The translations under genes and the position numbers were made by a program. Source: Geminicoccus harenae (GTDB lineage: Bacteria > Pseudomonadota > Alphaproteobacteria > Geminicoccales > Geminicoccaceae). From it: 64,000 nucleotides of DNA. Shown piece after piece: positions 27,617 to 36,755 of this stretch (its first letter is position 1; each line of letters opens with the position of its first letter). The notes beneath the pieces were generated by a model. That model was not told the origin of the DNA, ran no database searches, and saw nothing but the letters and a program-made list of their open reading frames with translations. Location: the NCBI RefSeq assembly GCF_019800005.1, contig NZ_JABGCL010000017.1, forward strand, positions 1 through 64,000, given 5' to 3'.

Positions 27617-28042
27617 GTGGTTATCCTCATTGCCGAAGATGATGGGCTGACCGCCTTGGCCGTCGAGATGGCGCTGCGCAAGGAGGGCCACGACGTGCTG
27701 GGCCCGACCGGCGTGGCCGAGGAGGCGCTGCGGCTCGCCGAAGCCAGGACGCCTGACCTGGCGCTGGTCGACATCGAGCTGGCGGACGGCGGCGACGGCA
27801 CGGAGATCGCGCGCCACCTGCACCGCCGCTACGAGATCCCGCTCCTGTTCACCAGTGCCTGCGCGGAGCGTGCCCGGGCCCATGTGGACGTGGCTATGGG
27901 CCTGCTCCGCAAGCCCTACGACCCGGAACTGGTGCCGCGCGTGATCGCCTTCCTGACCCGGCTGGCAGAGGGCGAACCGGTCGACGCCGCGCCCAGGCCG
28001 CTCGAGCTGTTCGATCCGCGCCGCAGCACCGCCTCCGCGTGA
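27617..28042 (+). CDS. single-domain response regulator (CheY-like)
   Basis: A 141-residue receiver-domain protein with no output domain. The acidic pocket is IAEDDGLTA, the phosphoacceptor Asp is in LALVDIELADGGDG, the Thr/Ser switch is LLFTSACAE and the Lys is in LLRKPYDPE. It would act by protein-protein contact, typical of phosphorelay or adaptor regulators. The GTG at 27617 has GAGGA 7 bases upstream. No histidine kinase is adjacent. The next gene follows after 10 bases. Confidence 0.88.
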   Translation: MVILIAEDDGLTALAVEMALRKEGHDVLGPTGVAEEALRLAEARTPDLALVDIELADGGDGTEIARHLHRRYEIPLLFTSACAERARAHVDVAMGLLRKPYDPELVPRVIAFLTRLAEGEPVDAAPRPLELFDPRRSTASA

Positions 28043-28052
28043 GATCGCCCCG

Positions 28053-28406
28053 ATGAGCGGGCGCAAGCTGCGCAAGGTCGCGTCCCGGTGGGAGGGCGTG
28101 GCGCTGATCTGCCGCAAATGCTCCAGGTGCCTGAAGGGCGGCTTCGGCCCGGATGGCGACCAGCACCTGGCCAAGGCGCTGCGCCGGCATCTGGCCAGGG
28201 ACGGCAGCCCTGCCAAGGGGCGCAAGGCGCACCTGGGCGTGGTCGAGATCGGCTGCCTCGACATCTGCCCCAGGTGGGGCGTGGTGATGATCCGCTCGAG
28301 CGCGCCAAGCGAGTGGCTGATCGTCCCGGCCGGCATGGACCTGGCCGAGGTCGAGGCACTGCTGACGGCCGAACCAGCCGCTCAGCGCGCCGCCGCGACC
28401 GACTGA
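28053..28406 (+). CDS. (2Fe-2S) ferredoxin-like protein
   Basis: A 117-residue protein with the thioredoxin-like (2Fe-2S) ferredoxin pattern: ALICRKCSRCLKGGFGPDG near residue 18 and GCLDICPRWGVVMI near residue 68. The second pair of cysteines (GCLDIC) and one of the first set would ligate the cluster. The third Cys in CRKCSRC is unusual. Role in electron transfer or sensing is inferred. It starts 10 bases after the response regulator and overlaps the convergent DUF1194 gene by 25 bases. Confidence 0.75.
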   Translation: MSGRKLRKVASRWEGVALICRKCSRCLKGGFGPDGDQHLAKALRRHLARDGSPAKGRKAHLGVVEIGCLDICPRWGVVMIRSSAPSEWLIVPAGMDLAEVEALLTAEPAAQRAAATD

Positions 28407-29101
28407 GGCAGGCCAGCGATCTCCAGCAGCAGCTTGCGCCGCACCGCCTCGGCAAAGCTGGTGGTCTGGTCCACAGTCACGACGAAGGCGCCGAACCCGC
28501 CGATCACCTGGCTGGCGAAATAGCCTTCCAGATCGGCGCGTGCCGGGCGGCCGTCGCAGGTCCGGCACAGGACCGCCAGCCCGTTGATGGTGATGTCCTC
28601 CGCCAGCGCCGCCTCCCGGGCCAGCGGCAGCGGCAGCCCGCCATAATTGCCGCTGTCGGCCGAGACGTCGATCACCTTGCGGATGCCGTCATAGCTGTTC
28701 CCGGCCATGGCACGCCGGCCGAAGTCGATCGCATTGGAGATCGAGTTCCAGCCGAACGCGCCGCGCGGCGTGGTGCGCAGCGTGTCGGCAAAGCGCGCAG
28801 CACTGTCCGGTCCGTCGATCACTGCCCAATCGGCGATCACGACCTGCGAATTGGCACCGCCCCACTCGAAATACATGAGCGCCACCCGGCCGTGCGCCCC
28901 GGCAGTCATGGCGGACACCAGCTCCGGATCGGTCAGGGCAGCGGCATAGCCTTCGCGCTGCAGACGCATCTCGCCGTCATCGATCGAGCCCGACCCGTCC
29001 GCCGCCAGCACCAGTTCCAGGTCGACCGGCTCGGCCGCGGCAGTTGAAGCCCATGTCATTGCCAGGCCGATTAGAAACCATGCCGACGGATGCTTGGCCA
29101 T
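28382..29101 (-). CDS. secreted DUF1194 (VWA-like) protein
   Basis: A 239-residue exported protein. It has a signal peptide (AWFLIGLAMTWASTAAA) and a von Willebrand A-like domain typical of DUF1194: LELVLAADGSGSIDDGEM (MIDAS-like DGSGS), VALMYFEWGGANSQ, DFGRRAM and VIDVSADSGNYGG. A metal-dependent binding role is inferred from the DxSxS pattern. The ATG at 29101 has AGGGAGG upstream. An upstream in-frame ATG at 29293 is unlikely. Convergent overlap of 25 bases with the ferredoxin-like gene. Confidence 0.85.
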   Translation of the reverse strand: MAKHPSAWFLIGLAMTWASTAAAEPVDLELVLAADGSGSIDDGEMRLQREGYAAALTDPELVSAMTAGAHGRVALMYFEWGGANSQVVIADWAVIDGPDSAARFADTLRTTPRGAFGWNSISNAIDFGRRAMAGNSYDGIRKVIDVSADSGNYGGLPLPLAREAALAEDITINGLAVLCRTCDGRPARADLEGYFASQVIGGFGAFVVTVDQTTSFAEAVRRKLLLEIAGLPQSVAAAR

Positions 29102-29330
29102 GCTCGCCCTCCCTAGGTTTTCAGCCACTGATCTGGATTTTTGCCCGCCCGCGGGCAAGCCGCCGGGCATCCGCGACGGCCATCGGTTGCGGGTTCCGCT
29201 CATCCAGGTAGTAGATTCATATACTAGAACACGATTTTGGCGTGCTCCAGCGGGTTGCACAACCACCACCGCCTCGCGCCACAACACACGCAAGAAGTCA
29301 GCCCCGATTTACTGCGTATACTTGCAGCTT

Positions 29331-29352
29331 ATATTGACCGCTCCGTCAATAT
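29331..29352. promoter_or_regulatory. candidate operator dyad ATATTGAC-N6-GTCAATAT
   Basis: Perfect 8-bp arms separated by 6 bases in an AT-rich, non-coding segment, the geometry of a dimeric regulator site. It lies about 270 bases before the cytochrome start. The binding protein is unknown. Confidence 0.45.
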
Positions 29353-29403
29353 TGTAGTCCATTCATCAGGATATGGTGATCCACCTGACGTCGGTCTTAT
29401 CCT

Positions 29404-29437
29404 GGTGCAACAAATTTGATGTTGCCACGGTTGCACC
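29404..29437. repeat. inverted repeat GGTGCAAC...GTTGCACC
   Basis: Perfect 8-bp arms (29404-29411 and 29430-29437) around an AT-rich centre that itself contains GCAAC/GTTGC pairing. It could be a stem-loop or a protein site; function unknown. Confidence 0.45.
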
Positions 29438-29618
29438 GTATGCTAATCATTGGAGTAGTTCTACAATCGAACACGACGGATCGCGCTACGGTCGTCGATA
29501 AGCAGAACTCGTGACTCCGTTCGACTGATCGCTTCTGGACAGTCTACGGATTAACTCGACCATCTTCCAAAATTTACCAGAAAGTACTTCATCCCTGTCC
29601 ATAGGGAGGGCTGGTGTC

Positions 29619-31334
29619 GTGCGGAAATCAAATACACGTTCTGTCGTCGGACATAATCTTTGCCGCCTGTTGCTGGCAGCCGCCAGCCTGTGCTGCCTGT
29701 CCCTGGCCAGCCAGGCACAGGAGGTCCCGGCCTCGGCCATTCCAAATCGGGCGCCAAAATATTTTCCCCCGACCTATCGTGCGGCGCTGGGCGCCCCGTT
29801 GCCGGCGATCATCGGCAACGAGACGCTGCCGGTCACGGTGCCGGCCAAGGGCACCGAGTCGAATTCAGACGGCACGCTCGGCTTCATCAGCCGCACCGGT
29901 GCCGCGAGAACGGCCGGTGCTGGCGAGCACCCGTTCTTCAAGTCGCTGGGCAGCAACGGCCGGAGCTGCGGCACGTGTCACCAGCCGTCACAGGCGATGA
30001 GCGTCAGCGTCTCGGACATCCGTGCGCGGTTCAACCGGTTCGGCGTGAGGGACCCGATCTTCGCGCCGGTGGATGGTGCCAACTGCCCAACCTTGGTTCC
30101 GGCTTCCGAAACCAGGGCGTCGCGGTTCTACGGTGGCCGTCGCGGACGCGGCAGCGACTCGCGCAAGGCCCGTTCGCTGCTTCTGAACGACGGGCTGTTC
30201 CGGATCTTCATGCCGGCCACCACGAGCCGCGACTTCAAGATCGAGGTCGTCAAGGATCCGTACGGCTGCAACACGCCCGGCAACCCGCATGCCAGCACCT
30301 CGGACGGCAATGACGGCGCCAATGGGTCCGGCGGGACGATCCCGATCTACTCGATGTACCGTCGTCCGCTGATAGGCATGGCGCTCGACTTCAAGACCGA
30401 GTTCCTGGCTCTCGGCCCGCCTGGCGGCCTGAGCGGCAACATCATGTGGGATGGGCGCGAGCCGACCCTGTTCTCCCAGGCGCTGAGCGCCACGCTCGGC
30501 CATGCGCAGCGTGACAACCGGCCCACCTCCCAGGGAGGTCAGGGAACCCTCACCGTCGACTCCGACGAAATCAAGAAGATCGTCGAGTATGAAGTCGGCT
30601 TCTTTGCCGCGCAGATTCGCGACAAGAAGGCCGGACCGCTCGACAAGGGCGGTGCAACGGGCGGCCCGCAGCACCTGAAGACCAGCGTGGAGCAAGAAGG
30701 AGTCATCTTCCTCGACCTGAGCCAGAATCCGCCAGTCGCCAAGCTGCCATTCGACGAGTTCGACGGCTGGGCATCGTCAAAGTCCAAGCACCAGCAGTCG
30801 ATTGCGCGGGGACAGGCACTGTTCAACGGTACTGCTCCCAATGACCGGGGCAAGTTCACCCTCGGAGAAGTCGCCGGCTTCAACGACGCCTTCCCTGGCG
30901 CACCAACGGATCCGGTGCCGGGCTCCACTTGCGCCACCTGCCACAATGGCGTCGCCGGCGGCTCGGACATCATCCAGGCGAGCCAGCGCAACATCGGTAC
31001 GGCCGGAGACTTCGCCAGCCGGCGGGGCAACCCGCTGCGGAGTGACCTGCCGGTCTTCAAGATCACCTGCACCGGCGAGAAGCCGCCCTTCTTCCCGGAC
31101 AACAAGACCGTGCTGGTCAATGACCCCGGCATGGGCCTGGTCACCGGCAGGTGCGCGGACATCGGCAAGTTCTCGGTGCCGACCCTGCGCGGCCTCGCCT
31201 CCCACGCGCCGTACTTCCATGACGGCTCAGCCAACACGATCGCCGACACGGTCAACTTCTACAACAAGCGGTTCAGCATGGGCCTGACCAAGCAGGAGAA
31301 GACCGACCTGACCAACTTCCTGGCAGCTCTCTGA
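29619..31334 (+). CDS. di-heme cytochrome, c-peroxidase-like
   Basis: A 571-residue exported protein with two covalent heme c motifs: CGTCH (near residue 113, in [12 protein letters not shown]) and CATCH (near residue 440, in [15 protein letters not shown]). The signal peptide is [20 protein letters not shown]. The C-terminal region ([20 protein letters not shown]) follows the cytochrome c peroxidase/MauG pattern. The long insert between the hemes is unlike classic CcpA, so catalytic role is uncertain. It starts at GTG 29619 with AGGGAGG upstream. It has no partner genes and is followed by a terminator. Confidence 0.8.
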   Translation: MRKSNTRSVVGHNLCRLLLAAASLCCLSLASQAQEVPASAIPNRAPKYFPPTYRAALGAPLPAIIGNETLPVTVPAKGTESNSDGTLGFISRTGAARTAGAGEHPFFKSLGSNGRSCGTCHQPSQAMSVSVSDIRARFNRFGVRDPIFAPVDGANCPTLVPASETRASRFYGGRRGRGSDSRKARSLLLNDGLFRIFMPATTSRDFKIEVVKDPYGCNTPGNPHASTSDGNDGANGSGGTIPIYSMYRRPLIGMALDFKTEFLALGPPGGLSGNIMWDGREPTLFSQALSATLGHAQRDNRPTSQGGQGTLTVDSDEIKKIVEYEVGFFAAQIRDKKAGPLDKGGATGGPQHLKTSVEQEGVIFLDLSQNPPVAKLPFDEFDGWASSKSKHQQSIARGQALFNGTAPNDRGKFTLGEVAGFNDAFPGAPTDPVPGSTCATCHNGVAGGSDIIQASQRNIGTAGDFASRRGNPLRSDLPVFKITCTGEKPPFFPDNKTVLVNDPGMGLVTGRCADIGKFSVPTLRGLASHAPYFHDGSANTIADTVNFYNKRFSMGLTKQEKTDLTNFLAAL

Positions 31335-31362
31335 GCTTCCCGGACCGGTCAGGCGACTGACG

Positions 31363-31398
31363 AGGGCCCCGGTCGGACCGACAGCCGGCCGGGGCCCT
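31363..31398 (+). terminator. hairpin after cytochrome gene
   Basis: A 10-bp perfect stem (AGGGCCCCGG, 31363-31372, with CCGGGGCCCT, 31389-31398) and a 16-base loop, 28 bases after the cytochrome stop. Few T bases follow. Confidence 0.6.
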
Positions 31399-31452
31399 GC
31401 TGCCTTCACAAGGCAGGTATCGCCCAGGCACCCCTGCTTCCCGAGGACGATC

Positions 31453-32898
31453 ATGGATTACGACGCATGGTTCCGTGCGGCCGTTCAGCGCGTGCGCGCC
31501 GAGGGCCGCTACCGGGTGTTCGCCAACCTGGCCCGCGAGGTCGGCGCCTATCCCCGCGCCCGGATGCGGACCGCCGCAGGTCCGCGCGACGTGGTGATCT
31601 GGTGCTCCAACGACTATCTGGGCATGGGCCATCATCCGGCCGTGCTGGACGCGGGATGTGCCGCGCTGCGTGCCCATGGCGCCGGTGCCGGCGGCACGCG
31701 CAACATCTCGGGCACCACCCATCTCCATGTCCGGCTGGAGCGCGCTCTGGCCGAGCTGCACGGCAAGCCCGCCGCCTTGCTGATGACCTCCGGCTATGTC
31801 GCCAACGAGACCGCAATCAGCACCATCGCCCAGCTCCTGCCGGACTGCCTGATCCTCTCCGATGCCGACAACCATGCCTCGATGATCGCCGGCATCCGGG
31901 CGTCGGGCTGCGAGAAGCAGATCTTCCGGCACAACGACCCCGCCCATCTGGAGCGGCTCCTGGCGGCACAGCCGGCGGGCCGCGCCAAGCTCGTCGCCTT
32001 CGAGGGCGTCTATTCCATGGACGGCGATTTCGGGAAGATCGCGGAGATCTGCGCCATCGCCAGGCGGCACGGCGCCCTCACCTACCTGGATGAAGTCCAT
32101 GCGGTGGGCATGTATGGCGCGCAGGGTGGCGGCATCGCGGAGCGGGACGGGCTCGCGGACCAGGTCGACGTGATCCAGGGCACGCTCGGCAAGGCGCTGG
32201 GTACTGCCGGCGGCTATGTCGCGGGGCCGGCCGCCCTGATCGACGCGCTGCGCAGCCACGCCCCGGGCTTCATCTTCACCACCTCGCTGCCGCCGGCGAC
32301 CGTGGCGGCAGCCCTGGCGGCGCTGGAGATCCTGCGTGGCCCGGAGGGCCAGGCGCTGCGCGCCCGCCACCAGGAGCGGGCCGCCACCCTGAAGTCACGG
32401 CTGCAAGACGCCGGCCTGCCGGTCATGCCGTCGCCATCGCACATCGTGCCGCTGCTGGTCGGCGACCCGGTCCGGTGCCGGCTCCTGTCCGACCTCCTGC
32501 TGGAATGCCACGGCATCTATGTGCAGCCGATCAACTACCCGACCGTGCCCCGCGGCACCGAACGGCTCCGGCTGACCCCGAGCCCGCTGCACGACGACCG
32601 GCTGATGGACCGATTGGTCGCGGCACTGACGGAAGTCTGGAAGCAGCTCGACCTGCCGGAGCGAAGATCCGCTTGGCCGTCAGGCGGCGAGCCTGCCCAT
32701 CGCCTCGATCGACCGGTCGAGGGCGGCCTGGGAGTCGTTGATGATGCTCAGCATCGCCTGTCCCGCCCCTGCCGCGTCACGCGCGGCGATGCGCTCATAG
32801 ACCCTGGCATGGAGGGCAAAGCCCTGCTCGGCCGGGATCAGCGAGCGGCTCTGCAGGCCGAAGCTCACCGCCAGCACTGCGTCGACGATCGAGCCTAG
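31453..32898 (+). CDS. hemA: 5-aminolevulinate synthase, C-terminally extended
   Basis: PLP enzyme that condenses glycine and succinyl-CoA to 5-aminolevulinate, the first step of the alphaproteobacterial C4 heme pathway. The family pattern is clear: [76 protein letters not shown] and the PLP-Lys in [14 protein letters not shown]. The normal family end (about 405-410 residues) falls near [12 protein letters not shown]. The frame continues 72 further residues to 32898, fully antisense to the GntR gene. The extra tail is low-complexity, so it is probably a lost stop rather than a domain. Confidence 0.87.
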   Translation: MDYDAWFRAAVQRVRAEGRYRVFANLAREVGAYPRARMRTAAGPRDVVIWCSNDYLGMGHHPAVLDAGCAALRAHGAGAGGTRNISGTTHLHVRLERALAELHGKPAALLMTSGYVANETAISTIAQLLPDCLILSDADNHASMIAGIRASGCEKQIFRHNDPAHLERLLAAQPAGRAKLVAFEGVYSMDGDFGKIAEICAIARRHGALTYLDEVHAVGMYGAQGGGIAERDGLADQVDVIQGTLGKALGTAGGYVAGPAALIDALRSHAPGFIFTTSLPPATVAAALAALEILRGPEGQALRARHQERAATLKSRLQDAGLPVMPSPSHIVPLLVGDPVRCRLLSDLLLECHGIYVQPINYPTVPRGTERLRLTPSPLHDDRLMDRLVAALTEVWKQLDLPERRSAWPSGGEPAHRLDRPVEGGLGVVDDAQHRLSRPCRVTRGDALIDPGMEGKALLGRDQRAALQAEAHRQHCVDDRA

Positions 32899-33429
32899 CC
32901 GGTCGATGAAGGGATTGCCGGTGGCGGCGAACAGGGCGCGGTGGAACGCCCGGTCGGCGGCATAGTAGCAGCCGACATCGGTGGTCCGCATGTCATCGAG
33001 CGCGGCGGCCAATGCGGTGAGCTGCGCCTTGTCGTGGCGCGCTGCGGCCATGCGCGCCGCACCCGGCTCGATCAGCCGGCGCAGCTCGATCATCAGCCGG
33101 GTGATCTCCGGGTCCGGATCGCCCGCCACGAGCCAGGCGAGCACGTCCGGATCGAGCAGGTTCCAGTCCGACTTCGGCCGGACCAGCGTGCCGCGCTTCT
33201 GGCGGGTTTCCACCAGGCCCTTGGCCGCGAGCACCTTGATCGCCTCGCGGATCGTGGTGCGCGAGGCCTGCAGCTCGGCCATCAGCTCCGCCTCCTTGGG
33301 CAGCATCTCGCCCTCGGCCAGCTCGCCGCCCACGATACGGTTGCCGATATGCTCGACGACGCGGCCATGGACCCCGCGCGCGCCATAGGTACGGGACTGG
33401 TCGATCAGATTCGCAGGGTCGGGTTCCAT
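32680..33429 (-). CDS. FadR/GntR-family transcriptional regulator
   Basis: A 249-residue regulator. The winged-helix DNA-binding domain is [20 protein letters not shown] with [18 protein letters not shown], followed by an FCD all-helical ligand domain (about residues 95-230; [18 protein letters not shown]). FadR-type regulators respond to small organic acids or sugar acids. The ATG at 33429 has AGGA about 5 bases upstream; 33462 is also open. It is co-directional with and 10 bases after the SDR gene, so it probably controls that unit. Its last 219 bases are antisense to the extended hemA frame. Confidence 0.87.
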   Translation of the reverse strand: MEPDPANLIDQSRTYGARGVHGRVVEHIGNRIVGGELAEGEMLPKEAELMAELQASRTTIREAIKVLAAKGLVETRQKRGTLVRPKSDWNLLDPDVLAWLVAGDPDPEITRLMIELRRLIEPGAARMAAARHDKAQLTALAAALDDMRTTDVGCYYAADRAFHRALFAATGNPFIDRLGSIVDAVLAVSFGLQSRSLIPAEQGFALHARVYERIAARDAAGAGQAMLSIINDSQAALDRSIEAMGRLAA

Positions 33430-33439
33430 GGGTCCTTCA

Positions 33440-34198
33440 TCAGTGCATCCACCACCCGCCATCCACCGAGAGGTTGTGGCCGGTCACGAACCGGGCCCGA
33501 TCGGAGATCAGGAACATCAGCGCGTGGGCGATGTCGTCCGCGCTGCCGCGGTACTTCAGCGCCTGGTGGTCGATCAGAAACTTCACATAGCTATCGATCT
33601 GGTCCGCCCACACCTCCTGTTCCAGAGGCGTAGGGATGGCACCGGGGCTGATGCAGTTCACCCGGATGCCGAACTTGCCGAGCTCGCGCGCCATGGAACG
33701 GGTCAGGCCCAGCAGCGTGCCCTTGGAGCCGACATAGGCGGTGAAGTCCTCCCAGCCGCCATTGAGCGTCACCGTGGTGATGTTCACGATCTGCCCGAAG
33801 CCCTTGCGCTTCATCGACGGCACGGTCGCCTGGGCGATCGCCACGCAGGCGGTGGCATTGATGTCCTGCACCCGCTGCCACTCGGCCAGATCATAGGCGT
33901 CGATCGCCTTGAGCGGGTTGATCGCGGCGTTGTTCACCACGATGTCGATCCCGCCATATTGCGCGTCCAGGGCCGCGGCCCGCTCCTTGGTCGCCTGCGG
34001 GTCAGCCAGGTCGCAGGCGACCCAGGCCAGCTCGCCCGCACCCTCGGACAGGGATGAGCGCAGCTCGTCCACCGCCGCCTCGCCCTTCACGTCGAGCATC
34101 AGCACGCGCGCACCGGCTTCGGCCAGCATGCGCGACTGGGCGACGCCCAGACCACCGGTGGCACCGGTCACAAGGGCAGTACGGCCTGCATGTTCCAT
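33440..34198 (-). CDS. SDR-family dehydrogenase
   Basis: A 252-residue short-chain dehydrogenase. The cofactor motif is LVTGATGGLGVAQS, then CDLADPQAT, VNNAAINPL, Ser in NITTVTLNG region and Tyr/Lys in DFTAYVGSKGTLLGL. The active-site Ser is replaced by Thr-rich ITTVT, unusual for the family; Tyr-x3-Lys (YVGSK) is intact. End GHNLSVDGGWWMH is typical. ATG at 34198 with AGAGGA upstream. It is in an operon with the GntR regulator. Substrate unknown, possibly a sugar acid. Confidence 0.82.
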   Translation of the reverse strand: MEHAGRTALVTGATGGLGVAQSRMLAEAGARVLMLDVKGEAAVDELRSSLSEGAGELAWVACDLADPQATKERAAALDAQYGGIDIVVNNAAINPLKAIDAYDLAEWQRVQDINATACVAIAQATVPSMKRKGFGQIVNITTVTLNGGWEDFTAYVGSKGTLLGLTRSMARELGKFGIRVNCISPGAIPTPLEQEVWADQIDSYVKFLIDHQALKYRGSADDIAHALMFLISDRARFVTGHNLSVDGGWWMH

Positions 34199-34335
34199 GC
34201 CTGCGGATCCTCTGCGAGTGGTGCGGAGATGGCCGCAGGGTAGGCCCGCCGGACGGCGGCAATCAAGATGCAAATCCTATGCGGGCCACGGACGAAGTCG
34301 GCCGGGGCCACATGGCGCTGCACCGGGCGAGCGGG

Positions 34336-35544
34336 TCAGTCCGCCGGCGCCGAGCGCTGCAGCCCCATCGGCTGGCGCAGCAGAGCCCGCAGGTCGGTCT
34401 CGCGCAGCCAGGCTGGGATCGCCAGCGAGGCGATCGCGAGGAGTGTCAGGGCCGTGCGCACGACCTCCGGGAACGGGCCGAAGCTGCGGTCGATCGCCAG
34501 CATCAGGTAGACCACGAACACGTGGAACACATAGACCTGCAGCGAATGGCGCCCGATCAGCCGCAGGAAGGGCAGCGAGAACAGCCGCGCGAGCAGTTCG
34601 GCGATCCGGCGCAGCCAGGCTTCCGCGGCGCGCGGGCCGGCGATCATGGTCCATGCCAGCAGGTAGCCGGTGGCCAGGAAGTTCAGGAGATAGACGAGGC
34701 TGAACTCGCCGCGGTTGGTGATCGCCACGAACCGGTCCCAGGTCAGGGACGGGATCAGCCCGAACGTCCAGCCCAGCCGGAACAGCATGAAGAACAGGAA
34801 GAACGCGAGCGCCGCGGTCAGGATCACCCGCCGCTCGGGATGGAACACCTGCTGCCATTCGATCATGCGGGCACTGGTCAGCGCACCCAGCACCAGCCCG
34901 CCCATGAACACGACCTGCCAGGCGAACACGTTGAAATGGTTGCGCATCGCCAGCCCCTCGTCCATCCGGCCGAGCAGCCCGTCCACCGCGGCCGCCACCG
35001 GCAGGTGGAAGCCCAGCTGCACCGCCATCCAGAACAGGGCGGACATGACCGCCACCACCGCCCAGCGGCCCTTGAGCACCAGGTAGACCAGCGGGGGCGC
35101 TACCAGGAGGTAGGCGATGTATTGCGGAAGGATGTCCATGTAGGTCGGCTGATGGAGCAGCGTCACCGCCGCCAGGGTCGAAGCCCAGCCGGGCAGGGCC
35201 AGCTCGCCCATCCAGTTGGTCCAGATCGGCTGGAGCTCCGGCAGGAGCCGAACCGCCAGCAGCAGCGCGAACAGGCAGAACAGCGCGTAGAAATACAGCT
35301 CGGCGGCACGATGCCAGATCCGGGCAGCACCCTGGGCAAAGCCGTCGCGGCTCATGCGCCTCGCATAGACCATCCCGATCAGCAGCCCGGACAGGAACAC
35401 GAAGCCCTGGGCGTCCTCGACGAAGCCCAGCTCGGCGTGGTTGACGTGCACCAGCGTCAGGCCACCGGTGAAGTATAGGTGGTTCAACATCATGAAGGTG
35501 AGGAAGTAGCCCCTCAGCCCGTCCAGAAGTTCGAGACGCCGCAT
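34336..35544 (-). CDS. OpgC-family membrane protein
   Basis: A 402-residue polytopic membrane protein of the OpgC family (acyltransferase-like, related to succinylation of periplasmic glucans). It begins RRLELLDGLRGYFLTFMMLN, the family's LDGLRG-type start, with Asn-His in MLNHLYFTGG. About ten hydrophobic segments follow. It would modify a periplasmic or surface glycan with an acyl group. ATG 35544 fits the family N-terminus; the frame is open to 35697. It is divergent from the SGNH hydrolase gene. Confidence 0.82.
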   Translation of the reverse strand: MRRLELLDGLRGYFLTFMMLNHLYFTGGLTLVHVNHAELGFVEDAQGFVFLSGLLIGMVYARRMSRDGFAQGAARIWHRAAELYFYALFCLFALLLAVRLLPELQPIWTNWMGELALPGWASTLAAVTLLHQPTYMDILPQYIAYLLVAPPLVYLVLKGRWAVVAVMSALFWMAVQLGFHLPVAAAVDGLLGRMDEGLAMRNHFNVFAWQVVFMGGLVLGALTSARMIEWQQVFHPERRVILTAALAFFLFFMLFRLGWTFGLIPSLTWDRFVAITNRGEFSLVYLLNFLATGYLLAWTMIAGPRAAEAWLRRIAELLARLFSLPFLRLIGRHSLQVYVFHVFVVYLMLAIDRSFGPFPEVVRTALTLLAIASLAIPAWLRETDLRALLRQPMGLQRSAPAD

Positions 35545-35909
35545 TGCCACCCGCCTTGGTCCGTCACCGCCTGGCAATCGGACCACCCGAAGAGGCAGGC
35601 GGAAGCACCCTAGGCCACCCGGAAACGCCCAATCCTCGGATGCTCGGAAACGCCAAGCCCGCTGCAAGAAGCGGATATGGTGCCGGAAGTTCCACACACA
35701 AAGGCTTGAGATGCCTGCCCTTAACGAAGGGTAGGGAAGCGGTCATCGTCGCCGGGGCTGCGGTACCGGCGCCACAATCGGCCCAGTCGATGGAGGCCGC
35801 TCGCGCTACGGTCGAAATAGCGCTCGCAACTCAGGCGTGTCCCGCTTACCGATCATACCGACCTGCCGCGAGAGGCCATATCCGGCCTTTCCGTTCGGAA
35901 CGACATGCC
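35545..35909. promoter_or_regulatory. divergent gap, OpgC / SGNH hydrolase
   Basis: About 365 bases between two divergent genes. The plus-strand frame is open through it but lacks a ribosome site and a credible protein. It should hold the two promoters; I saw no clear operator. Confidence 0.4.
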
Positions 35910-36719
35910 ATGAGATCGTTGCTCGCTCTGAGCCTGATGACGCTCGCCCTCGCCGGGCTGCCATCCCCCGCCCCGGCTGCTGCCTGCGACGCGCCTTCTG
36001 GCATATGGGGCCCATTCGCCCCACTCGAGCGCACCCAGGCGCGGCTGGCTGCAACCCGCTCGCTCAAGGTCGTCGCAATCGGCTCGTCCAGCACCTACGG
36101 GACCGGTGCCACCAGTCGCGAGCACAGCTACCCGGCCCAGCTCGCCCGCATCCTGCGAGAGCGCTTCCCCCAGGCGAAGGTCGAGGTGATCAATGCCGGG
36201 ATCGGCGGCGAGACCGTGGCCCGCAACCTCGCCCGGTTCGATCGCGACGTGCTGGCGCATCATCCCGACCTGGTGATCTGGCAAGTCGGCACCAACGACG
36301 CCTTCCAGAAGAAGGCCGTCCAGGAGGTCTATGCCGGCGTCCAGGCCGGCATTCGCCAGGTGCGGGCGGCCGGTGCCGAGCTCGTGCTGATGGAATCCCA
36401 ATACTTCCCCGAGCGGCCGGAGACCGAGGCGCTCAGCCAGGCTCGGGCCACGATTCACCAGGCCGCTGCCGACGCGGGTGTGGAGTTCCTGCCGCGCTAC
36501 GCCCTGATGCGTCACTGGATCGAGACGGGGCTGTTCTCGCCTGCGACCATGCTGGTCGCCGACAAGATCCACATGACCGACGCCAGCTACCAGTGCCTTG
36601 CCGAACGGGTGGCGGACCTGCTGCCGGCGACGCCCGCCGCCGGCGAGCCGCCGGTCACCGTGGCGACCAGCGATGCGCCGGGTGCGGCGGCAGCAGGACC
36701 GGCAACGGTCCGGCACTGA
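35910..36719 (+). CDS. secreted SGNH/GDSL hydrolase
   Basis: A 269-residue exported esterase-like protein. The signal peptide is SLLALSLMTLALAGLPSPAPA. Catalytic blocks: Ser in VVAIGSSSTYGTGATS, Gly in NAGIGGETVARNL, Asn in IWQVGTNDAFQ, and Asp/His in ADKIHMTDASYQ. It acts in the periplasm or outside the cell on an ester, perhaps O-acyl groups on glycans made by neighbours. ATG 35910 is fixed by the signal peptide. Its stop is 37 bases before the end of the convergent glycosyltransferase gene. Confidence 0.87.
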   Translation: MRSLLALSLMTLALAGLPSPAPAAACDAPSGIWGPFAPLERTQARLAATRSLKVVAIGSSSTYGTGATSREHSYPAQLARILRERFPQAKVEVINAGIGGETVARNLARFDRDVLAHHPDLVIWQVGTNDAFQKKAVQEVYAGVQAGIRQVRAAGAELVLMESQYFPERPETEALSQARATIHQAAADAGVEFLPRYALMRHWIETGLFSPATMLVADKIHMTDASYQCLAERVADLLPATPAAGEPPVTVATSDAPGAAAAGPATVRH

Positions 36720-36755
36720 CCGGGAGCGCTGCGCCCGGCCCGGCCGGACTTGTCT

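Larger units (their letters stand above)
29102..29618. other. AT-rich intergenic island with dyads
   Basis: A 517-base gap, clearly more AT-rich than the rest of the window from about 29200 on. No gene is supported; open frames are short and lack ribosome sites. It holds two dyads, ATATTGAC-N6-GTCAATAT (29331-29352) and GGTGCAAC...GTTGCACC (29404-29437). It is upstream of the di-heme cytochrome gene and may hold its regulatory sites or be acquired DNA. Confidence 0.6.

Noticed and set aside
30351..30366. GATGTACCG-like match inside the cytochrome gene, resembling an iteron
   Set aside because: Only 9 bases match and it is coding sequence; not a full iteron.
29481..35814. 14-base repeat TCGCGCTACGGTCG at 29481 and 35801
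   Set aside because: A few 14-base repeats are expected by chance in 64 kb of high-GC DNA; no further similarity around it.
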